Shown piece after piece: positions 5,078 through 9,956 of a DNA stretch of 9,956 bases (its first letter is position 1; each line of letters begins with the position of its first letter). Source of the stretch: Actinomycetes bacterium. GTDB lineage: Bacteria; Actinomycetota; Actinomycetes; Mycobacteriales; Micromonosporaceae. The position numbers and the translations under genes are program-made. Below the pieces are notes generated by a model. That model had not been told where the DNA came from and searched no databases. It worked only from the letters and a program-made list of their open reading frames with translations. The stretch spans positions 1 through 9,956 of the forward strand of contig JAEZGP010000599.1 of the NCBI GenBank assembly GCA_023437285.1, in the 5' to 3' direction.

Positions 5078-6601
5078 ATGACGGACGAGCGGATCGACGC
5101 GTTGCGCAAGCGGGTCAGCGCCGGTGGCGCCGAGCGGTACCACCAGGCCAACGCCGCCAAGGGCAAGCTGTTCGCGCGCGAGCGGGTCGCCCGGCTGGTC
5201 GACGCGGGCTCGTTCGTCGAGGACGGGCAGTTGGTCAACGCGCTCGACGAGGCCCTGCCCGCCGACGGCGTGATCACCGGCGAGGCGACGATCGACGGCC
5301 GGCCCGTCTGCCTCATGGCCAACGACTCGACCGTGAAGGCGGGCTCCTGGGGGGCCCGGACCGTGGAGAAGATCATCAGGATCATCGAGAAGGCGCGCGA
5401 CCAGGGCGTACCCATGGTGTATCTCGTGGATTCCGCCGGCGCGCGCATTACCGATCAGGTCGACCTGTTCCCCGGGCGGCGCGGCGCGGGGCACATCTTC
5501 CACCAGCAGGTGCTGGCGTCCGGGGCGATCCCGCAGGTGTGCGCGCTGTTCGGGCCGAGCGCGGCCGGCGGGGCGTACATTCCGGCGTTCTGCGACGTGG
5601 TGGCCATGGTCGATGGCAACGCGTCCATGTACCTCGGCTCCGACCGCATGGTCGAGATGGTCACCGGCGAGCGCACCACGCTGGAGGCGATGGGCGGTGC
5701 GAAGGTCCACTGTGAGCAGTCCGGCGTCGGCCACTTCCTGTGCGGGAGCGAGGACGAGGCCCTCGAGACCGTGAAGCGCTACCTGAGCTATCTGCCGACC
5801 AACTGGCGCGAGCGGCCGCCGACCGCCGACGCGAGCGAGCCCGCGAAGGGCGACCTGGCGATCCCCGACAGCGAGCGGCGGGCCTTCGACATCCGCAAGC
5901 TGGTCCGGGGCGTCGTCGACGGGGACAGCTTCTTCGAGATCCAGGCCCGCTGGGCACGCGAGGTCACCATCGGGTTCGCGCGGCTCGACGGCAAGGTCGT
6001 CGGCATCGTCGCGAACAACTCCCTGCACAAGGGCGGGGTGCTGTTCGTCGACTCGGCCGACAAGGCGACCCGCTTCATCCAGCTGTGCGACGCGTTCGGG
6101 GTACCGCTGCTGTTCCTGGCCGACGTGCCCGGGTTCATGGTCGGCACGGCGGTGGAGAAGCAGGGCATCATCCGGCACGGCGCAAAGATGATCAGCGCGG
6201 TGGCCGAGGCCACGGTCCCGAAGATCTGCGTGGTGGTGCGCAAGGCGTACGGGGCCGGCCTCTACGCGATGGCCGGGCCAGGGTTCGCGCCGACCGCCAC
6301 CCTCGCGTTGCCCACCGCGAAGATCGCCGTGATGGGTGCGGAGGCCGCCGTCAACGCGGTCTACGCCAACAAGATCGCCGCGCTGCCCGACGACGGGTCC
6401 CGCGCCGCGTTCGTGCAGAGCAAACGCGACGAGTACGAGCGCGACATCGACCTCGTACGGCTGGCCGCCGAGAACGTCGTCGACACGGTCGTGCAGCCGC
6501 ACGAGCTGCGCGCCGAACTGATCCGCCGGTTCGCGGCCGCCGCCCGGCGCGACCGCGACGCCGCCACGCCCCGCCGCCGCCACGGCGTCACACCGGTCTA
6601 G
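5078..6601 (+). CDS. Acyl-CoA carboxylase, carboxyltransferase (beta) subunit, MCC-like
   Basis: The 507-residue cytoplasmic protein transfers carboxyl from biotin (on a separate alpha subunit) to an acyl-CoA. It has two crotonase-like halves. The first oxyanion-hole segment is GPSAAGGAYIPA (159-170) and the second is RKAYGAGLYAMAG (388-400). Both resemble methylcrotonyl-CoA carboxylase beta (TAGGAYVPA; GAGNYGMCG) more than propionyl-CoA carboxylase beta (GGAVYSPA; GGAYDVMG). In an ungapped hand alignment Tyr396 takes the place of the Asp that sets specificity in Streptomyces PccB. Length fits Bacillus YngE-like enzymes (about 510 residues) better than the longer classic MCC beta. HMG-CoA lyase upstream supports a leucine-type role. 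ATG 5078 has AGGGGG 9 bases upstream. The partner biotin carboxylase/BCCP is not in the window. Propionyl-CoA or another short acyl-CoA remains possible as substrate. Confidence 0.88.
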   Translation: MTDERIDALRKRVSAGGAERYHQANAAKGKLFARERVARLVDAGSFVEDGQLVNALDEALPADGVITGEATIDGRPVCLMANDSTVKAGSWGARTVEKIIRIIEKARDQGVPMVYLVDSAGARITDQVDLFPGRRGAGHIFHQQVLASGAIPQVCALFGPSAAGGAYIPAFCDVVAMVDGNASMYLGSDRMVEMVTGERTTLEAMGGAKVHCEQSGVGHFLCGSEDEALETVKRYLSYLPTNWRERPPTADASEPAKGDLAIPDSERRAFDIRKLVRGVVDGDSFFEIQARWAREVTIGFARLDGKVVGIVANNSLHKGGVLFVDSADKATRFIQLCDAFGVPLLFLADVPGFMVGTAVEKQGIIRHGAKMISAVAEATVPKICVVVRKAYGAGLYAMAGPGFAPTATLALPTAKIAVMGAEAAVNAVYANKIAALPDDGSRAAFVQSKRDEYERDIDLVRLAAENVVDTVVQPHELRAELIRRFAAAARRDRDAATPRRRHGVTPV

Positions 6602-6612
6602 AGGAGGCACCG

Positions 6613-7746
6613 ATGATCAGCGAAGAGCACGAGGCGCTGCGCGCCACGGTCGCCCAGTTCGCCCGCGAGGTCGTCGCGCCGGTGATCGCCGAGCACTACG
6701 CCAACCACACCTTCCCGTACGAGGTCGTGCGGCAGATGGGCAAACTCGGCCTGTTCGGGCTGCCGTTCCCGGCCCAGTACGGCGGGATGGACGGCGACTA
6801 CCTGGCCCTGTGCGTGGCCATCGAGGAGCTGGCCCGGGTCGACTCGTCCGTGGCCATCACGCTGGAGGCGGCCGTGTCGCTCGGCGCGATGCCGATCTTC
6901 CGCTTCGGCTCGGCCGAACAGAAGGAGACCTGGCTGCCCCGGCTGCTGTCCGGCGAGGCGCTGGCCGCCTTCGGGCTCACCGAGCCCGGCTTCGGCTCGG
7001 ACGCCGCGGGCATGCGTACGAAGGCGGTTCTCGACAGTGAGCGGGACGAGTGGGTGATCAACGGGAGCAAGGCGTTCATCACCAATTCCGGCACCGAGAT
7101 CACCGCGCTCATCGCGGTCGCGGCGGTCACCGGGCCCGACCACGAGATCTCCACAATCCTGGTACCGGCGGGAACGCCAGGCCTGACCGTGGCCCCCGGC
7201 TACGACAAGGTCGGCTGGTGCGCGTCGGACACGCACGAACTGCACTTCGACGACGTACGCGTGCCGGCGGCGAACCTGCTGGGCACGCGGGGGCGCGGGT
7301 ACGCCCAGTTTCTGCAGATCCTCGACGAGGGGCGGGTCGCCATCGCGGCCCTGGCCACCGGGTTGGCGCAGGGGTGCGTCGACGAGTCGGTGCGCTACGC
7401 CCGGCAGCGGGAGGCGTTCGGCCAGCCCATTGGCCAGTTCCAGGCCATCCAGTTCAAGATCGCGGACATGGAGGTGCGCGCGCACACGTCGCGGCTGGCC
7501 TACCTCGACGCCGCCGTCCAGGTCGACCGGGGCGTGCCGGTGAAGCGAGCGGCGGCCGTGGCCAAGCTGTACGCCAGCGAGGCCGCCGTGACCAACGCCC
7601 GGGAGGCCACCCAGGTCCACGGCGGGTACGGGTTCATGAACGAGACGCCGGTGGCCCGGTTCTGGCGCGACGCGAAGATACTAGAGATCGGGGAGGGTAC
7701 GTCCGAGATTCAGCGGCTGATTATCGCGCGCGACCTCGGGTTGTAA
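6613..7746 (+). CDS. Acyl-CoA dehydrogenase, short/branched-chain type
   Basis: The 377-residue FAD enzyme alpha,beta-dehydrogenates acyl-CoA and passes electrons to electron-transfer flavoprotein. Its fold shows the N-terminal helical domain, FGLTEPGFGSD (120-130), the FAD-contact strand WVINGSKAFITN (147-158), and C-terminal QVHGGYGFMNE and IGEGTSEIQR. The catalytic base is most likely Glu361 in GEGTSE, the position used by short- and medium-chain enzymes. Isovaleryl-CoA dehydrogenases place the base earlier, and that position is Gly240 here (LDEGR). Length is normal. The start ATG 6613 has GGAGG (6603-6607) 5 bases upstream. It follows the carboxylase stop by 11 bases, so the two are co-transcribed. 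Substrates could be butyryl-, isobutyryl-, 2-methylbutyryl- or isovaleryl-CoA. The pathway context points to leucine, but the residue pattern does not by itself. Confidence 0.92.
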   Translation: MISEEHEALRATVAQFAREVVAPVIAEHYANHTFPYEVVRQMGKLGLFGLPFPAQYGGMDGDYLALCVAIEELARVDSSVAITLEAAVSLGAMPIFRFGSAEQKETWLPRLLSGEALAAFGLTEPGFGSDAAGMRTKAVLDSERDEWVINGSKAFITNSGTEITALIAVAAVTGPDHEISTILVPAGTPGLTVAPGYDKVGWCASDTHELHFDDVRVPAANLLGTRGRGYAQFLQILDEGRVAIAALATGLAQGCVDESVRYARQREAFGQPIGQFQAIQFKIADMEVRAHTSRLAYLDAAVQVDRGVPVKRAAAVAKLYASEAAVTNAREATQVHGGYGFMNETPVARFWRDAKILEIGEGTSEIQRLIIARDLGL

Positions 7747-7841
7747 ACGACCCCTCACTCCTCGCATAAGGTTGTCCAAACCGTCACTAGCGCGGTGCAA
7801 CCGGCAGACCTACCGTGGGACAACAGCGGCGGGGAGGACTC

Positions 7842-9317
7842 ATGGGCGAGGACGTCTCGTCTACCACGTTTACGTTGGAAGACAATCTGCGCTACCGCCA
7901 GAAGCTGCGGCGGTGCCTGGATGTCCTGCGGCTGATGCTCGATGATCTCAGGTTCGACTCGGACTCGCTGAAGACCGGACTCGAGGTCGAGGTCAACATC
8001 GTCGACAACGACACGCAGCCCGCCATGCGCAACGCCGAGATCCTGCAGGCGTTCGCCAACCCGACGTTCCAGCGCGAACTGGGGCGCTTCAACCTGGAGA
8101 TCAACGTACCGCCCCGGCTCATCGACGGCGAAGGCCTGTCCGACTACGAGCACTTCCTGCGCTCCAGCCTCGCCATGGCCGACGAGTACGCCCACCACGT
8201 CGACGCCTGCCTCGTGCTCATCGGCATCCTGCCCACCCTCACCGAGTCGCACACCGTCCTGGCCAACCTCTCGCCCGTACCGCGCTACCTCGTACTCAAT
8301 CGCGAGATCATCGAGGCGCGCGGTGGCAACATCGACATCGAGATCGCCGGGCAGGAGCGGCTCGCCGTACGGACCGACTCGATCGGGCCCGAGGCCGCGT
8401 GCACGAGCGTGCAGTTCCACATCCAGGTGCCCGCCGACCGGTTCGCCAACTACTGGAACGCCTCCCAGGCGCTGGCCGGACCCCAGGTCGCGGTCGGGTC
8501 GAACTCGCCGTTCGTGTTCGGCCGCCGGCTCTGGGACGAGACCCGCATCGCCCTGTTCGAGCAGGCCGCCGACACGCGCTCGGAAGAACACAGAACCCAG
8601 GGGGTACGCCCGCGCGTCTGGTTCGGCGAGCGGTGGATCACCTCGACGTCGGAGCTGTTCGAGGAGAACCTGCGCTACTTTCCGCCCCTGCTGCCGCTGC
8701 TGGACGACGAGGACCCGGTCGAGGTCTTCCGGTCCGGCGGCATACCGAGGCTGCCCGAACTGCGCCTGCACAACGGCACGGTCTACCGGTGGAACCGGCC
8801 GGTGTACGACATCATGAACGGCCGGCCGCACCTGCGGGTGGAGAACCGTGTCCTGCCCGCCGGCCCGGCCGTCTGCGACATGCTGGCCAACGCCGCCTTC
8901 TACTTCGGGTTGACCCGCGCGCTCGCCGAGGCCGACGACCCGGTGTGGAACCACATGAGCTTCCCCATCGCCGCGCAGAACTTCCGGCGCGGGGCCGAAC
9001 ACGGGCTGCGCGCCCTGACGTGGTGGCCCGGGGTCGGCGAGGTGCCCGTCGCGGGCCTCATCCGCGACGTACTGCTGCCGCTCGCGGCCGAGGGCCTCGA
9101 CCGGTTCGGCACCGCCGTCGCCGTCCGCGACCGGCTGCTCGGCATCATCGAGGGCCGCTGTACCACCGGCCGCACCGGCGCCGTCTGGCAGACCGAAACG
9201 GTGGCCGCCCTGGAGCGCGGCGGCCGTACGCGGCGCGAGGCGCTCGCGGAGATGCTGCGTCGCTACATGTCCCTCATGCACACCAACGCCCCGGTGCACA
9301 CCTGGCCCGTCGGTTAA
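7842..9317 (+). CDS. Glutamate-cysteine ligase (GCS2) family protein
   Basis: The 491-residue cytoplasmic protein has the carboxylate-amine ligase fold that joins glutamate to an amine using ATP. Visible family motifs: GLEVEVNIVD (46-55, acidic metal/ATP ligands E48 and E50), FNLEIN (83-88, E86), ILPTLTESHT, a SVQFHIQV strand (189-196), SNSPFVFG, and HLRVENRVLPAGP (around E334, N335, R336). It is longer than YbdK-type carboxylate-amine ligases (about 370) and differs from short EgtA. Actinomycetes usually make mycothiol and ergothioneine, so classical glutathione synthesis is not implied, and the real amine acceptor is unknown. ATG 7842 has GGAGGA (7833-7838) just upstream. An in-frame GTG at 7815 lacks such a site. 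It follows the dehydrogenase by 95 bases, so it could be read through or have its own promoter. No glutathione synthetase is nearby. Confidence 0.82.
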   Translation: MGEDVSSTTFTLEDNLRYRQKLRRCLDVLRLMLDDLRFDSDSLKTGLEVEVNIVDNDTQPAMRNAEILQAFANPTFQRELGRFNLEINVPPRLIDGEGLSDYEHFLRSSLAMADEYAHHVDACLVLIGILPTLTESHTVLANLSPVPRYLVLNREIIEARGGNIDIEIAGQERLAVRTDSIGPEAACTSVQFHIQVPADRFANYWNASQALAGPQVAVGSNSPFVFGRRLWDETRIALFEQAADTRSEEHRTQGVRPRVWFGERWITSTSELFEENLRYFPPLLPLLDDEDPVEVFRSGGIPRLPELRLHNGTVYRWNRPVYDIMNGRPHLRVENRVLPAGPAVCDMLANAAFYFGLTRALAEADDPVWNHMSFPIAAQNFRRGAEHGLRALTWWPGVGEVPVAGLIRDVLLPLAAEGLDRFGTAVAVRDRLLGIIEGRCTTGRTGAVWQTETVAALERGGRTRREALAEMLRRYMSLMHTNAPVHTWPVG

Positions 9318-9332
9318 GAGATCCACAATGGA

Positions 9333-9373
9333 TTGACCTGGGGCACGACCCGGACGGAGTAGTTGTTGACCTG
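9333..9373. repeat. Direct repeat TTGACCTG, 33 bp apart
   Basis: TTGACCTG occurs at 9333-9340 and 9366-9373, a 33-bp period (about three helical turns), between the ligase stop and the last gene. TTGACC resembles a -35 box, but neither copy has a clear -10 at 16-18 bases. It could be a pair of regulator sites or chance. Confidence 0.3.
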
Positions 9374-9409
9374 TCGGGTTTTGTGCGGTGATCGGGCGGC
9401 GGCGCGCCC
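9343..9409. terminator. Two candidate hairpins after the ligase gene
   Basis: First hairpin: GCAC-ACCCG (9343-9346, 9348-9352) pairs with CGGGT-GTGC (9375-9379, 9383-9386), with a small internal loop and a 22-base apical loop. Second hairpin: GGGCG (9394-9398) pairs with CGCCC (9405-9409) over a 6-base loop, followed by TTATGCTTG. Either could end transcription of the ligase gene. Both are weak by themselves. Confidence 0.3.
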
Positions 9410-9430
9410 TTATGCTTGCCAGGCGTTATC

Positions 9431-9444
9431 GCGGGCGAACCCGC
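9431..9444 (+). other. Small GC hairpin in the 5' leader of the last gene
   Basis: GCGGG (9431-9435), loop CGAA, CCCGC (9440-9444), ending 12 bases before the AAGGAG ribosome binding site (9457-9462). CGCGGG (9430-9435) can alternatively pair with CCCGCG (9463-9468), next to the start codon. This gives two mutually exclusive folds, one of which would cover the ribosome binding region. I do not recognise a known riboswitch class. Confidence 0.35.
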
Positions 9445-9468
9445 TGAGCGCAGGGGAAGGAGCCCGCG

Positions 9469-9956
9469 ATGGCTGACGCCGACAAGTCCGACCAGCAGCG
9501 ACCGGCCACGCCCGACGAGGCCTCCGACGCCGAGGCGACCCGCCGGTGGACAGCCGATGAGCTGCGGGACGCGGCCGGGGACGGGCCGCCCTCCGACAGC
9601 GACGCCCCGGCGGTGCCCATCGCCAAGCCCACCTCACCGGGTGCACCAATCCTGCCCGCGGGCGGGATGCGGGCGTCCATCGGGCCCGCGTCGCCCGGCA
9701 AGCCGGGCAAGGCACCAAAAACCGAGCGCAAGGCGGCGCAACCCGAGCCGGGCCCGCCGGCCGAACCGGTGATCATGGCCGCGCCGATGGTCGAGCCGGT
9801 CATCCTGCCCGCGCCGATGGTCGAGCCCACCTCGGCCAACGCCGTGGCACCCGCCGACAAGCCCGACGCGCCGAAGCCGGCCCCGGCGCACAACCCCGCT
9901 CCGCCGCCGACAAGCGCGTCGCCCGCGTCGCCGCAGCCCGCCGCGTCGCCGCAGCC
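9469..9956 (+). CDS. Pro/Ala-rich low-complexity protein of unknown function (partial)
   Basis: An open frame starts at ATG 9469 with a strong AAGGAG (9457-9462) six bases upstream and runs off the right edge. At least 162 residues are visible. The first 40 are charged and acidic (MADADKSDQQRPATPDEASD ... RRWTADELRDAAGDG). The rest is rich in Pro, Ala, Ser and Lys and almost certainly disordered. It contains a duplicated EPVIMAAPMV/EPVILPAPMV segment and ends in ASPQPA repeats. No signal peptide or membrane segment is visible yet. Long Pro/Ala-rich cytoplasmic leaders in actinomycetes often precede a transmembrane helix and an extracellular or enzymatic domain, but that part lies beyond the window. 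No function can be given. Confidence 0.7.
   Translation, partial: MADADKSDQQRPATPDEASDAEATRRWTADELRDAAGDGPPSDSDAPAVPIAKPTSPGAPILPAGGMRASIGPASPGKPGKAPKTERKAAQPEPGPPAEPVIMAAPMVEPVILPAPMVEPTSANAVAPADKPDAPKPAPAHNPAPPPTSASPASPQPAASPQ
9763..9822 (+). repeat. 30-bp tandem coding repeat (two copies)
   Basis: The units at 9763-9792 and 9793-9822 encode EPVIMAAPMV and EPVILPAPMV. The next codons (9823-9828, EP) begin a third, degenerate copy. This expands the low-complexity region of the last gene in frame. Confidence 0.85.
9925..9956 (+). repeat. 18-bp coding repeat at the window edge
   Basis: GCGTCGCCGCAGCC occurs at 9925-9938 and 9943-9956, an 18-base period encoding A-S-P-Q-P-A. The array may continue past the window end. 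Confidence 0.75.

Noticed and set aside
5060..6610. Long antisense frame opposite the carboxylase gene
   Set aside because: It is an antisense shadow of a confidently identified enzyme gene and resembles no protein family.
5740..7746. 668-codon frame that would fuse the end of the carboxylase region to the dehydrogenase
   Set aside because: Its upstream third is an Arg-rich shadow of the carboxylase. The dehydrogenase has its own GGAGG and ATG at 6613 and normal family length.
7771..7824. Inverted repeat GTTGTCC / GGACAAC before the GCS2 gene
   Set aside because: The arms are only 7 bp with a 40-base loop, which is within chance for this length. No promoter or known leader fits.
7755..9326. 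523-codon antisense frame opposite the GCS2-family gene
   Set aside because: It is a shadow frame. The sense strand carries all the family motifs.
9410..9893. Minus-strand frames opposite the last gene
   Set aside because: They are Arg/Ala/Gly-rich shadows of a Pro/Ala-rich coding sequence. The plus-strand frame has a strong ribosome binding site and stays open to the window edge.
9763..9956. Possible CRISPR-like or satellite array from the short repeats
   Set aside because: The repeats are in frame, contiguous and of coding character (multiples of 3, Pro/Ala-rich), with no unique spacers.

Overview
The window is high-GC (about 70%) DNA with strong Shine-Dalgarno sites and Actinomycetota-type genes. 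These are an LPXTG surface protein, CoA-ester catabolic enzymes and a 'glutamate-cysteine ligase' fold protein in a lineage expected to use mycothiol. A filamentous actinomycete, perhaps Micromonosporaceae-like, is the best guess, but the genus is inference only.

Layout. (1) Bases 1-156 are the 3' end of an HMG-CoA lyase gene. Its stop codon lies in a 19-bp tandem duplication, followed by a perfect 13-bp hairpin and an AT-rich leader (bases 181-290 are about 37% GC). (2) Bases 304-4578 encode a 1424-residue secreted, sortase-anchored stalk protein. In order it has a signal peptide, an N-terminal globular domain, three CnaB/SpaA-like domains each with a K/E/N isopeptide triad and a cysteine pair, five Ig-like repeats each with a short disulfide-type C-x(7-10)-C loop, a DUF11 domain, and LPVTG plus a membrane segment plus an RRR tail. 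(3) Convergent to it, on the minus strand at 4640-4930, is a small XRE-family regulator. (4) A divergent intergenic region with a perfect TAACGATCGTTA palindrome leads into a tight two-gene operon: an acyl-CoA carboxylase beta subunit with MCC-like active-site motifs (5078-6601) and an acyl-CoA dehydrogenase (6613-7746). (5) A GCS2-family ligase-like protein is at 7842-9317. (6) The start of a Pro/Ala-rich, low-complexity protein begins at 9469 and runs off the end.

How it fits together. HMG-CoA lyase, an MCC-like carboxyltransferase and a short/branched-chain acyl-CoA dehydrogenase together suggest leucine or related branched acyl-CoA catabolism (isovaleryl-CoA to methylcrotonyl-CoA to methylglutaconyl-CoA to HMG-CoA to acetoacetate plus acetyl-CoA). 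The biotin carboxylase and enoyl-CoA hydratase partners are not in the window. The surface-protein gene and the XRE gene sit between the HMG-CoA lyase and the carboxylase, as if inserted into the catabolic locus. I found no CRISPR array, transposase, tRNA, rRNA or convincing new multi-gene defence system. The most unusual object is the multi-domain surface stalk.
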